Source: Lamprocystis purpurea DSM 4197
GTDB lineage: Bacteria; Pseudomonadota; Gammaproteobacteria; Chromatiales; Chromatiaceae
DNA: 34,399 nucleotides
Assembly: GCF_000379525.1 (NCBI RefSeq)
Contig: NZ_KB902519.1
Span: 17,991-52,389 of the forward strand
Direction: 5' to 3'
The translations under genes were made by a program, and so were the position numbers. Shown in pieces: positions 6,722-15,467 of this stretch; the stretch's first letter is position 1, and the number at the start of each line of letters is the position of its first letter. The notes under the pieces are model-generated. The model did no database searches, was not told the DNA's origin, and saw only the letters and a program-made list of their open reading frames with translations.

Positions 6722-9091
6722 ATGAACATGAGCGCGGTGCACGCGAAGGTCTTCACCATCGGTGTCGTCGGGAATCCCAACTGCGGCAAGACCACCCTGT
6801 TCAACGCCCTGACCGGTGCCCATCAGCGGGTGGGCAACTGGCCGGGTGTCACGGTGGAGCGTAAGACCGGGCATTATCGGTTCGCCGATGTCGGGTTCGA
6901 TCTGGTCGATTTGCCGGGGACCTACTCGCTGGATGTATTCGGCGCCGGGACGGATCAGGAGGTGTCGCTCGACGAACGCATCGCCCGCGACTTCGTGCAT
7001 GCGCGCGAGGCGGACCTGATCCTCAATATCCTGGATGCCGGCAGTCTGGAGCGCAATCTCTATCTCACCACCCAGTTGATCGAGATGGGGCGGCCGCTGG
7101 TGCTGGCGCTCAATATGATCGACGCGGCCCGTGACCGCGGGCTGCGCATCGACGTGGCGGGGCTGGCACTGCGGCTCGGCTGCCCGGTGGTGGCGGTGTC
7201 CGCGGCGAGCGGCGAAGGCATCGAAGACCTGAAACGCGTCTTGCTCCAGGCCGCGGAGGCCCCGCCGACCGCGACCGTCGAGGTCACCTACGGCCACCTC
7301 CTGGAGTCCGCGATCAGGGTCCTGCTGCCGCGGGTGGAACCAGTCGCCCGTGCTGCCGGAGACCCCCCGCGCTGGATCGCCTCCCGGCTGCTGGAGGGGG
7401 ACGATCTGGCTCAGGCGCTGGTCGGGGACCGGGTGAGCCGCGAGGAAGTCAGGGGCTTGCTCGCCGACCAGGCGGATGACGTGGACATCCTGCTGGCGGA
7501 TGCCCGCTATGGATTGGCTCACGCACTGACCCAGGCGAGCGTGGTGCACACCGGGCAGGCGTCGCGCGACCGTTCCGAGGCCATCGATCGGGTGATGCTC
7601 AACCGGGTGCTGGGCATTCCGATCTTCCTCGCCGTGATGTATTTGATGTTCATGTTGACCATCAACATCGGCGGCGCCTTCATCGATTTCTTCGACCAGG
7701 CGGCCGGCACCCTGTTCGTCGGCGGTACCGGCTGGGTCCTGGCCAGTCTGGGTGCGTCCGATTGGGTGCGGCTGCTGCTTGCCGACGGGATCGGCGGCGG
7801 TATCCAGGTGGTCGCCACCTTCATCCCGATCATCGCCTTCCTTTATATTTTTCTCTCGGTGCTGGAGGACTCGGGATACATGGCGCGTGCCGCCTTCGTC
7901 ATGGACCGCTTCATGCGTGCCATTGGCCTGCCCGGCAAGTCGTTCGTGCCCTTGCTGGTCGGTTTCGGCTGCAACGTGCCGGCGATCATGGCCACCCGCA
8001 CCCTGGAGAATCCGCGCGACCGCATCCTCACCATGCTCATGGCACCCTTCATGTCCTGTGGTGCGCGGCTGCCGGTCTATGTGTTGTTTGCCGCCGCCTT
8101 CTTCCCGACCGGCGGCCAGAACATCGTCTTCGCCCTCTATCTGATCGGGATCATCGTCGCGGTGCTCACCGGCTACATCCTGAAATATACCCTGCTCCAG
8201 GGGGAGAGCAGCCCCTTCGTGATGGAACTGCCGCCCTACCACCTGCCGACCGTCAAGGGGGTGCTGATCCGCACCTGGGAACGCACGCATGGATTCGTGG
8301 TGGGCGCCGGCCAGGTCATCGTTCCGATGGTGCTGGTGCTGACCGTGCTTGGCAGTATCGGCACCGACGGGAGTCTGCGTCCGCAGAGCGTTGACGGCTC
8401 CGTGCTGGCCGCGCTCGGACGCACCCTGACCCCGGCCTTCGCCCCGCTGGGGCTCACCGCGGACAACTGGCCGGCAACCGTTGGCATCTTTACCGGTGTG
8501 CTGGCCAAGGAGGCGGTGGTGGGAACCCTGGATGCCGCCTACTCGGCCCTGGCGGTCGCCGACACCGGCGCCGCTGCGCCGCCACCGCCGCCCTTCAGTC
8601 TGATCGGCGGCTGGACGGCCGCACTGGCGACCATCCCGACCAACCTGGGTGTCGCGCTGGGGTCCTGGGCCGACCCCTTGGGTCTCAAGGTCGGCGACCT
8701 GAGCGACCGCGAGGCCGTCGCTGCCGCGCAGGCGGTCGCCGCCGGCACTTTCGGGGCTATGGCCGCGCGTTTCGACGGCGCGGCCGGTGCCTTCGCCTAT
8801 CTGCTGTTCATCCTGCTCTATTTCCCTTGCGTGGCGGCGACCGCCGCCATCCGGCGGGAGAGCGGCACGGGCTGGACCCTGTTTGCCGTCGCCTGGACGA
8901 CCGGGCTTGGTTACCTCATCGCCACGGTGTTCTACCAAACCGCCATCTTTGCGCGTGATCCGGCGACCTCGGCCGCCTGGATCGCGGGCTTGGCGATCGG
9001 CTTCGTCGTCCTGATCTTCGGGATGCGCCGCTGGGCGCAGCGGGGACTGAAACCCGGCGCATTGGTTGTCGAAGGTCCCGGTGTCCAATGA
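6722..9091 (+). CDS. feoB: Ferrous iron transporter FeoB, copy 2
   Basis: This 789-residue FeoB is strongly similar along its whole length to the copy at 3018-5372. The G motifs are intact: GNPNCGKT (residues 18-25), NWPGVTVE, DLPG, NMID and SAAS. It differs by a four-residue F-G-A-G insertion after Y-S-L-D-V in the switch II region, and in the periplasmic or cytosolic loops (for example D-G-S-L-R-P-Q-S-V-D around residue 560). The membrane signatures GFGCNVPAIMA and SCGARLPVY are conserved. No feoA precedes it. It is separated from the feo operon by repeats and is followed after 24 bp by dmeF. Fe2+ is the default substrate; Mn2+ or another divalent metal is possible for second FeoB copies. 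Confidence 0.95.
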   Translation: MNMSAVHAKVFTIGVVGNPNCGKTTLFNALTGAHQRVGNWPGVTVERKTGHYRFADVGFDLVDLPGTYSLDVFGAGTDQEVSLDERIARDFVHAREADLILNILDAGSLERNLYLTTQLIEMGRPLVLALNMIDAARDRGLRIDVAGLALRLGCPVVAVSAASGEGIEDLKRVLLQAAEAPPTATVEVTYGHLLESAIRVLLPRVEPVARAAGDPPRWIASRLLEGDDLAQALVGDRVSREEVRGLLADQADDVDILLADARYGLAHALTQASVVHTGQASRDRSEAIDRVMLNRVLGIPIFLAVMYLMFMLTINIGGAFIDFFDQAAGTLFVGGTGWVLASLGASDWVRLLLADGIGGGIQVVATFIPIIAFLYIFLSVLEDSGYMARAAFVMDRFMRAIGLPGKSFVPLLVGFGCNVPAIMATRTLENPRDRILTMLMAPFMSCGARLPVYVLFAAAFFPTGGQNIVFALYLIGIIVAVLTGYILKYTLLQGESSPFVMELPPYHLPTVKGVLIRTWERTHGFVVGAGQVIVPMVLVLTVLGSIGTDGSLRPQSVDGSVLAALGRTLTPAFAPLGLTADNWPATVGIFTGVLAKEAVVGTLDAAYSALAVADTGAAAPPPPPFSLIGGWTAALATIPTNLGVALGSWADPLGLKVGDLSDREAVAAAQAVAAGTFGAMAARFDGAAGAFAYLLFILLYFPCVAATAAIRRESGTGWTLFAVAWTTGLGYLIATVFYQTAIFARDPATSAAWIAGLAIGFVVLIFGMRRWAQRGLKPGALVVEGPGVQ

Positions 9092-9115
9092 TCTTGCGAG
9101 TGGAGACCTCTCGTC

Positions 9116-10129
9116 ATGGCCTTGTCCAACCCAACCGAAGATCAGGCTGCGCTCCCCCACGATCCGCGTGCCTGGGGTCACACCCACGACTTCAGTCACG
9201 CGGCGCAGCGGCGTGCCGAGCAGCGCACCCGCTGGGTGGTGGGCCTGACACTGGCGGCGATGGCCGGCGAATTGATCGCCGGCTGGCTCACCGGCTCCAT
9301 GGCCTTGCTCGCCGACGGCTGGCACATGGGCAGCCATGCCGCCGCGCTGGGGATTGCCGCCTACGCCTATGCCTTCGCGCGGCGGCACGAGGCTGATCCG
9401 CGTTTCACCTTCGGCACCGGTAAGGTGTCGTCACTGGCTGGTTATACCAGCGCCTTGCTGCTGGCCGGGGGTGCCCTGTGGATGCTGGGGGCCTCGCTGG
9501 GGCGACTCATCGACCCGCTGCCGATCCACTACGGGGAAGCGCTGTTGGTGGCCGCACTGGGTCTGGCGGTCAACCTGCTGTCGGCCTGGCTCCTGGGCCA
9601 CGGTGGACCGGATCACGATCATGATCACGCGCACGGCCATGTGCATGACCATGATCACGCTCATGCGGACCACGCGGAGCTCCAGCAGGACCATAACCTG
9701 CGGGCGGCCTATCTCCACGTCATCGCCGATGCCCTGACCTCGGTGCTGGCGATCGTCGCCTTGGGCCTGGGGATGGCTTACGGCTGGGCCTTCCTGGACC
9801 CGCTGATGGGGATCATCGGCGCCGCGCTGATCAGTCGCTGGGCCTGGGGGCTGGCCCGCGACAGCGCGCGGGATTTACTGGATGCCGGTGACCACAGCGC
9901 CATCGCCAACCAGGTGCGCGCGGCCATCGAATCCGACGCGGACAATCAGGTGGCCGATCTGCACATCTGGCGGGTCGGACCGGCCGGTCGCGCCTGCATC
10001 GTCTCCCTGGTCACCCATCAGCCGCGCCCGGTCGAGCACTATCGGGCGTTGCTGGACGCGATACCGAGTCTGCTGCATGTGACCGTGGAAGTGAATCACT
10101 GTCGATTGGCCGAGTGCGGCGCTAAATAG
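9116..10129 (+). CDS. dmeF: DmeF-type cation diffusion facilitator (Co2+/Ni2+ efflux)
   Basis: This 337-residue CDF exporter has an N-terminal H-T-H-D-F-S-H patch (residues 22-28), six membrane helices, A-D-G-W-H-M in helix 2 (Asp67, His70) and H-V-I-A-D in helix 5 (residues 201-205) as metal-site motifs. A long His/Asp loop (about 162-193) lies between helices 4 and 5. The wording of helix 2 and the H-D-H-N-L-R-A-A-Y-L-H-V stretch is characteristic of the DmeF subgroup, which exports Co2+ and Ni2+ in exchange for protons. The C-terminal cytosolic domain (V-A-D-L-H-I-W-R-V-G) is present. It follows feoB copy 2 by 24 bp with TGGAGA as ribosome site, so the two may be cotranscribed. Confidence 0.9.
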   Translation: MALSNPTEDQAALPHDPRAWGHTHDFSHAAQRRAEQRTRWVVGLTLAAMAGELIAGWLTGSMALLADGWHMGSHAAALGIAAYAYAFARRHEADPRFTFGTGKVSSLAGYTSALLLAGGALWMLGASLGRLIDPLPIHYGEALLVAALGLAVNLLSAWLLGHGGPDHDHDHAHGHVHDHDHAHADHAELQQDHNLRAAYLHVIADALTSVLAIVALGLGMAYGWAFLDPLMGIIGAALISRWAWGLARDSARDLLDAGDHSAIANQVRAAIESDADNQVADLHIWRVGPAGRACIVSLVTHQPRPVEHYRALLDAIPSLLHVTVEVNHCRLAECGAK

Positions 10130-10144
10130 CGAACCTGCTCCCTT

Positions 10145-10181
10145 CTGGAGGTCGAGGCTTTACCGCGAAAGTCGCGTAGCG
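10145..10181 (+). repeat. 37-bp repeat, inverted copy of bases 1-37
   Basis: It begins CTGGAGGTCGAGGCTTTACC and matches the reverse complement of bases 1-37 at 35 of 37 positions. The copy at the window start carries the end and stop of nikM. The element probably continues beyond base 1. Confidence 0.85.
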
Positions 10182-10186
10182 ACCCT

Positions 10187-10280
10187 GTGGGAGCGGCGTC
10201 CCGCCGCGATGGGGTCGGGCGTGTCACCGCAGCGTTCGAGATCACCGCGGCACCGCATCGCGGCGGGACGCCGCTCCCAC
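10187..10280. repeat. REP-like 24-bp inverted repeat between convergent genes
   Basis: A perfect 24-bp arm at 10187-10210 (GTGGGAGCGGCGTCCCGCCG...) is matched by its complement at 10257-10280 with a 46-base loop. It lies between the convergent dmeF and glycosyltransferase genes, where it could end transcription from both sides. Confidence 0.85.
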
Positions 10281-10347
10281 GGGGGTCATTCATCGTCCGG
10301 GGTGGCTGATGTTCCTTATCCGATCCGTCGATAACGACAACGGTGCT

Positions 10348-11472
10348 CTACTGAATCGATGCCCCAGGCTCGGGCGCGAGCGGGTTGCGGTACAGCGCCA
10401 GCAGCCGATCGGCGATCCGGGTGAGCCCGAAACCGGCGGCCACCCGCGCCTGAATATCCCTGGCGAGCGGTTCGGACCAGGGCTCACCGGCAAGCGCGGC
10501 GGCGAGGGCCGCGGCACCGCGCGCGGGGTCGCCGGCGGGGATGCGGATCAGGGCGTCGGTGATGGTCAGGGTGTTGAACAGAGGGTCGTGGCGATCGGTG
10601 TAGGTGATCGGCAAGAGCCCTTGGTTGAGGCATTCCAGGTAGGCGTTGCTGAGACCTTCGACGGCGGAGATGGCGAAAAAATAATGGGCTTGCCGCAGTT
10701 CGTCCGTGAGTTCCTGCTTTGACAGGTGCCCAAGCAGGGCGGCCTCGGGGAGGGTCGCCGCGAGTGACCGGCATTGCGCCACATAGTCGGCGTCGAACTC
10801 CCAGAAGTCGTCGGTGTATGAACCCGCCAGGCGCAGCCGCAGCCCGGCGCGGACCGCCGCGGGCAGGGCGGCGAAGAGCCGCAGCACCTCCAACTGTCCC
10901 TTGCGCGGGCAGACCACGCCGGACAGGATGAGGGTGCGCTTGCCTGGCGTCTCCAGGCGGGGGCGCGGCGGGGCGACGGCGTTGGGGATGTTGATCACGG
11001 GCGGGCGGGTGTGGGCGACGACATCGTCCGGGTTCTGGACGATCCAGGCGGACAGTCGGCTCAGGGCGTACCGCTGGAGGCGGCTGCCGCGCCCGTCGAG
11101 CAGGGTGGCGGGGTCATCGAAGCCTTTCTGGGTCATGTGCTGGAAACAGCGGATGCCGAGCAGGCGCAGCACCGGGGTCAGATGTGTGGCATAGTTGTGA
11201 CCATGGAAGTGCACGACCTGGATGCGCTCGCGGATACAAAAGGTGAAGATGACACGCCACACCCGCCTGGCCTGCCAGACGTCCAGACGGCGGCGCAGCG
11301 GCGGCGGATAGGGCGGGGCGATCACCTGGCCCTGGTCGAGCGAGATGGCCTGGACCTGCACCCCGGGGTGGCGGTTGAGTTCCTCGGCGAGCATCAAGGC
11401 CTGGCGGGCACGGCCCGAATGCAGGGGCGGAGCGTTGAACAGCACGTAAAGGATACGCATGGGGCGGCTCAT
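10348..11472 (-). CDS. GT4-type glycosyltransferase
   Basis: This 374-residue retaining glycosyltransferase has the GT-B fold. The N terminus reads M-R-I-L-Y-V-L-F-N followed by a donor-free Rossmann half with H-S-G-R-A-R-Q. The C-terminal half has S-G-V-V-C-P-R-K-G-Q (residues about 183-192) and the E-G-L-S-N-A-Y-L-E motif (about 270-278), in place of the more usual E-x7-E of GT4. It probably adds a sugar to a lipid-linked polysaccharide repeat unit at the cytosolic membrane face. The start is either 11472 or the internal ATG at 11460. It is divergent from the acyltransferase gene at 11647 and stands at the left edge of the exopolysaccharide locus. Confidence 0.8.
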   Translation of the reverse strand: MSRPMRILYVLFNAPPLHSGRARQALMLAEELNRHPGVQVQAISLDQGQVIAPPYPPPLRRRLDVWQARRVWRVIFTFCIRERIQVVHFHGHNYATHLTPVLRLLGIRCFQHMTQKGFDDPATLLDGRGSRLQRYALSRLSAWIVQNPDDVVAHTRPPVINIPNAVAPPRPRLETPGKRTLILSGVVCPRKGQLEVLRLFAALPAAVRAGLRLRLAGSYTDDFWEFDADYVAQCRSLAATLPEAALLGHLSKQELTDELRQAHYFFAISAVEGLSNAYLECLNQGLLPITYTDRHDPLFNTLTITDALIRIPAGDPARGAAALAAALAGEPWSEPLARDIQARVAAGFGLTRIADRLLALYRNPLAPEPGASIQ

Positions 11473-11646
11473 CCGCGTTGGGTTGATCGATCAAGGCACG
11501 CGTCGTCAAGGATATCTGTTTCGGGTGCCGCCGGGTGTGCGCGTCAGCAACTCAAGATTGGGAACTGCCGGCCTGCTCAGGTTGCTTACCCGCGGACGAT
11601 CACTGACAATGCTTCGGGTAATTACCTGAAGTGGTGACGAACACTG

Positions 11647-12363
11647 ATGGCCGTTGGCTCGTTTAGACATTGGGTCAAGCGCAGGGACCATGCGGTCTCT
11701 CGACTGCTGTACGCGGGTGCGAAGTCCGTGCGGAGCATCGAGGTCCCGGTCATCCCAGGCTTGCACCGTGCCCTCTATCAGTTGCATCGCGGGGTCGCCG
11801 CCACCATCGCAACCCTGTTGCGGGTTGGTTACTACACCCCGCTATTCAAGAGTCAACTCGAGGGGCCGGCGCCGCGTCTGTATCTCTACAGCGGTCTGCC
11901 GCTGCTGAGCGGTGCGCTGCGGATCAGGCTTGGCGCGGACTGCCGCGTCTCCGGAATCACTACACTGTCCGGACGAACCAGCGGGCGGGTGACGCCCAGT
12001 CTGGAGGTGGGATCGAACGTGGATATCGGCTGGCAAAATACCATTGCCGTCGGCACCCGGGTGGTCCTGGGCGACAATGTGCGCCTGGCCGGGCGTTGCC
12101 TCCTGGTCGGCTATCCCGGCCATCCACTGGACCCGTCGGCGCGCGCGCAAGGCTTGGCGGAGACCGAAGATCAGGTCGGAGACATCATTTTGGAGGATGA
12201 TGTCTGGCTGGCGACCGGGGTCACGGTGACCGCGGGGGTGCGCATCGGCCGCGGTACGGTGGTGGCGGCGGGCAGCGTGGTCACGAAAGATCTGCCGCCG
12301 ATGGTGCTGGCCGGCGGGGTTCCGGCCCGGGTGATCCGGTCGATCGCCGCGGCGCCCGGCTAG
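11647..12363 (+). CDS. Hexapeptide-repeat (LbetaH) acyltransferase, SypM-like
   Basis: The 238-residue protein ends in a left-handed beta-helix. Hexapeptide turns run from about residue 96 to 225 (V-G-S-N-V-D-I, V-L-G-D-N-V-R-L, I-L-E-D-D-V-W-L-A-T-G-V-T-V, I-G-R-G-T-V-V-A-A-G-S-V-V) and it closes with the diagnostic G-V-P-A-R-V-I-R. Members O-acetylate sugars using acetyl-CoA. The roughly 95-residue N-terminal extension is not part of the catalytic fold and may help membrane or substrate association. It is the first plus-strand gene of the locus and would decorate the exopolysaccharide. The acetyl donor and target sugar are inferred from the family. Confidence 0.82.
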   Translation: MAVGSFRHWVKRRDHAVSRLLYAGAKSVRSIEVPVIPGLHRALYQLHRGVAATIATLLRVGYYTPLFKSQLEGPAPRLYLYSGLPLLSGALRIRLGADCRVSGITTLSGRTSGRVTPSLEVGSNVDIGWQNTIAVGTRVVLGDNVRLAGRCLLVGYPGHPLDPSARAQGLAETEDQVGDIILEDDVWLATGVTVTAGVRIGRGTVVAAGSVVTKDLPPMVLAGGVPARVIRSIAAAPG

Positions 12364-12380
12364 GCCGTCTACCGGAGCCG

Positions 12381-12434
<54 letters not shown>

Positions 12435-12523
12435 AGAAACGATTCACTATAAGCATGAACAACCCGCTGTCGATCGGGGGCCATGATCACGGTTTCGACC
12501 GCAACGCGCGGATATCGTAAGCT

Positions 12524-12549
12524 CGATTACGACCACGACAACGACAACG
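12524..12549. repeat. Inverted partner tract of the hexanucleotide repeat
   Basis: CGATTACGACCACGACAACG... is the complement of the TGTCGT/TAATCG tract at 12381-12434, with one altered unit. Together the two tracts bracket about 90 bases. Reading this tract as coding would add an Asp/Asn-rich leader to the next gene, which is judged artefactual. Confidence 0.8.
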
Positions 12550-12605
12550 GCGGGGACGGCACGGGTGTGGTTCCGAAGTGGCCGCGGTATCAGGTGTTAA
12601 ACAGC

Positions 12606-13736
12606 ATGGCGCGTGATCTCATCGTATTCGGCGAGGACTGGGGCGGGCTGCCGAGCAGTACCCAGCACCTGGTGCGGCACCTGGCCCGTGATCGCCGGGT
12701 GCTCTGGGTCAACTCGATCGGGATGCGTCGACCGCGCTTGACCGCCGGTGACCTCGGTCGCCTGGGGCATAAGGTCCGCGCGATGCTGAGCGGTGCCGGG
12801 CGGCCGGGACCGAGCGCTGAGCCGCCGCCCTTCCCGGTACTGGCGCCGCGTGCTCTGCCGTGGCCCGGCAATCCGCTGGCACGGGCGGTCAATCGCCGGG
12901 TGCTCGGGCGTCAGGTGGCGCGTGCCGCCGCGGATCATGGGATGCGCGAGCCGGTGCTGTGGACGTCCCTGCCGACGGCGGTGGACGTGGTCGGCACGCT
13001 CGGCGAGCATGCGGTGGTCTATTTTTGCGGGGATGATTTCGGCGCCCTGGCCGGGGTCGATCATGCCCCGGTGCTGCGCATGGAGCAGGAACTGGTCGAG
13101 CTTGCCGACCTGGTGTTCGTGGTCAGTCAGCCGCTGCTTGCGCGATTTCCGGCGGCGAAGACGCGGCTCTTGCTTCAAGGCGTCGACTTCGATCTGTTCA
13201 GTTCCCCGGCGGTCCGGGCGCCCGATCTGCCGGATTCGGGTCCCGTCGCCGGTTTCTTCGGTATGATCGAAGATTGGGTGGACACGGACCTGCTCGCCGA
13301 CTTGGCGCGGCGCTTGCCCGATTGGCACTTTTTTCTGATCGGGTCGGTGAAAACCAATGTCAGTGCCCTGGCGGCCCTCGGCAATGTGACCCTGGCCGGG
13401 CCGCGGCCCTATGCGCGTCTGCCGTCCTATGCCCAGCATTGGGATGTATCGCTCCTGCCGTTTCGTGACGGCGACACCATGCGTGCCGCCAATCCGCTGA
13501 AGTTGAGGGAGTATCTGGCGGCCGGTCAGCCGGTGGTGAGCACGGACTTTCCCTGGCTGGACGGCTACCGCGATCTGGTCAGTGTCGCCACCGGGCCCGC
13601 CGACTTCGCCGCGGCTGTGGCGGCGGCGCGGCTGGAGCCCGCGGGGCGCGCCGCGCCGCGCCGCGCCCGGGTGGCGGGGGAGTCCTGGCAGGCGCGGGCG
13701 GCCGAGGCCGCGGCGCTGATCGACGCCCTCGGCTAG
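12606..13736 (+). CDS. GT4-type glycosyltransferase, SypN-like
   Basis: This 376-residue GT-B glycosyltransferase starts MARDLIVFGEDWGGLPSSTQ. The N half contains V-L-W-V-N-S-I-G-M-R-R-P, and the C half has G-F-F-G-M-I-E-D-W-V-D and the acceptor-proximal P-L-K-L-R-E-Y-L-A-A-G-Q-P-V-V, typical of exopolysaccharide glycosyltransferases. The frame is open upstream to 12483, but that stretch is the hexanucleotide tract and shows no family similarity, so ATG at 12606 is chosen. It sits between an acyltransferase and a chain-length determinant, the same neighbourhood as sypM-N-O in Vibrio fischeri. The donor sugar is unknown. Confidence 0.82.
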   Translation: MARDLIVFGEDWGGLPSSTQHLVRHLARDRRVLWVNSIGMRRPRLTAGDLGRLGHKVRAMLSGAGRPGPSAEPPPFPVLAPRALPWPGNPLARAVNRRVLGRQVARAAADHGMREPVLWTSLPTAVDVVGTLGEHAVVYFCGDDFGALAGVDHAPVLRMEQELVELADLVFVVSQPLLARFPAAKTRLLLQGVDFDLFSSPAVRAPDLPDSGPVAGFFGMIEDWVDTDLLADLARRLPDWHFFLIGSVKTNVSALAALGNVTLAGPRPYARLPSYAQHWDVSLLPFRDGDTMRAANPLKLREYLAAGQPVVSTDFPWLDGYRDLVSVATGPADFAAAVAAARLEPAGRAAPRRARVAGESWQARAAEAAALIDALG

Positions 13737-13937
13737 GGCATCAATCTCCGATTTCCTGATGAGGGGAACGGAAATGCCATTCAAGTCGTCCGATACTATG
13801 ATGGGCGTCATGATGACCGGCGCGCTCGGGCGCGCGACACGGCGGTCCCGGAATTCCGAGAACCTGGTGGGCCGCGGCGTCACCGGGGAGACCGGACGCG
13901 GCATCGAGCAACGAGTAACCGTCGGCGAAGGCACCAA

Positions 13938-15467
13938 GTGGCAGCCGATCTATCGCACAAGCTCTACGATATTCTGGCGGCCGGCTGGCGGCAGCGCTAT
14001 GTCGTCGCCGTGCCCGTGTTTTTGATGCCGATTCTGGGCGGATTCGTCGGCGCCATGACTCCTCCGAAGTTTCAGAGTCATACCTCGCTGCTCATCGTCG
14101 AGACGGCATTGCAGAATCCGATCATGGAGGATCTGGCCGTGAAAGTCTCGCTGCCGGACCGCAAGGCCGGCCTCACCGAACAGCTTAAGAGCCGCTCGGT
14201 GATCGGGAAGGTCGTCGATGACCTCGCGTTGGTTCCGCCTGGGCCTGATGAAGAGCGGCGGCGGGAGGGTATGATCGGTCAGTTGCGCGGCGGTCTGGGC
14301 GTGGCATTCATCGGCAAGGACATGTTGCGGATCACCTATGACGCCCGCTCCTCGGCGAATATGAAGGCCATTCTGCAAGGGATCAGCGACCAGTTCGTCG
14401 AACAGATCCTGGCCCCGGAGCGCTCCGCCCTGGAGTCCTCGGTGCAGTTTTTGAGCGATCAATTGGAGTCGCAGAAGGTCGGCCTGGACCTGAAGGAACG
14501 GGAGCTTGCGGCCTTCAAGGACGCCAATACGGACGGGCTGCCGGAGTTTTTCAGCCAGAACATGGCCCGGATGGCCCAGATGCGGACTGAAATCGCCAAG
14601 AAGGAATTGCAGTTGGCCGGGGCCCAGGAGGCCCTGGCGAGTATCGGCCGCCAGTTGGCCCGCAATAATCCGGTGGTGGGTCACCTGGAGCAGCAGATCG
14701 TCGAATTGCGCGGTGAACTGGCTTTACTCAGCGCCCGTTACACGTCCAAACACTCGAAGGTGCAGGGGGTGACGCGCCAGTTGGAGCGGCTGGAGGCGGA
14801 GCGTGGACGCCTGATGGCCGAGAACGATCAACTGGCGGATATCGAGCGCATGTTGAATACGCCCTCAGGGCCATCGTCGGCGGAAGATCCTCGTTCCACC
14901 AACAGTCTCCTGGTGTCCCAGTTGGAGCGCTATTCGACCGCCAAGACCGACGTGGAAACGCTGCAGCGCGAGATCGAACAGTTACGCGGTTCCCTCAAGG
15001 AGGGGGAGGTCAACGCCCAGGACGTCAGCTCGCTCGCGCAGCAATTGAAGGAGATGGAACGTGACATCAAGGTGCAGCGCGATCTTTACGAGGACCTGCT
15101 GGCGCGCCGGGAGCGGGCGCGGGTGACCAGTTCGCTGGGGCGCTTCGAGCAGTCCGAACGCATCAAGATCATTGATGCTCCCTTCACACCCCAATCATCG
15201 GCCACTCCGCCGCTGGCCATTTTTGTGATCGGCGGCGTCTTTGCCGGCATCGCACTGGGCGCCAGTCTGGCCACCGTGCTGGAACTCATGGACTCCAGTA
15301 TCCGCAGCCGACGGGCCCTGGAAGCACTCACGAAGTCCGTCTTGCCCGACGCCGATGTGCCGATGCTCAGCCGCATTCCACCCTTGCGGGAGGCGGAGGC
15401 GGCGGAGATGCCAAGTCCGCCGGTGTTGAAGCCCGTGGTGGTGCTCAAGCGCAGGGCCAGCGCATGA
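13938..15467 (+). CDS. Wzz/PCP-type polysaccharide chain-length determinant, SypO-like
   Basis: This 509-residue inner-membrane polysaccharide co-polymerase has membrane helices at about residues 21-40 and 427-450. Between them lies a long periplasmic alpha-helical region, strongly charged and heptad-like from about 165 to 400. The typical P-x2-P-like segment (I-I-D-A-P-F-T-P-Q-S-S-A-T-P-P) precedes the second helix. There is no C-terminal kinase domain; the ATPase-like partner is encoded separately at 21137. GTG is the start, with GAAGG upstream. The stop overlaps the next start (ATGA at 15464-15467). About 200 bp upstream is free of a convincing gene. Confidence 0.88.
   Translation: MAADLSHKLYDILAAGWRQRYVVAVPVFLMPILGGFVGAMTPPKFQSHTSLLIVETALQNPIMEDLAVKVSLPDRKAGLTEQLKSRSVIGKVVDDLALVPPGPDEERRREGMIGQLRGGLGVAFIGKDMLRITYDARSSANMKAILQGISDQFVEQILAPERSALESSVQFLSDQLESQKVGLDLKERELAAFKDANTDGLPEFFSQNMARMAQMRTEIAKKELQLAGAQEALASIGRQLARNNPVVGHLEQQIVELRGELALLSARYTSKHSKVQGVTRQLERLEAERGRLMAENDQLADIERMLNTPSGPSSAEDPRSTNSLLVSQLERYSTAKTDVETLQREIEQLRGSLKEGEVNAQDVSSLAQQLKEMERDIKVQRDLYEDLLARRERARVTSSLGRFEQSERIKIIDAPFTPQSSATPPLAIFVIGGVFAGIALGASLATVLELMDSSIRSRRALEALTKSVLPDADVPMLSRIPPLREAEAAEMPSPPVLKPVVVLKRRASA

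Noticed and set aside
12483-12605. N-terminal extension of the SypN-like glycosyltransferase
   Set aside because: It is encoded by the hexanucleotide tract (Asp/Asn/His run) and lies before the family's usual start; the ATG at 12606 fits better.
13759-14025. 88-codon frame before and into the chain-length gene
   Set aside because: It overlaps the well-supported wzz-like gene by nearly 90 bases and has no recognisable features, despite a GAGGGGA before its second ATG.
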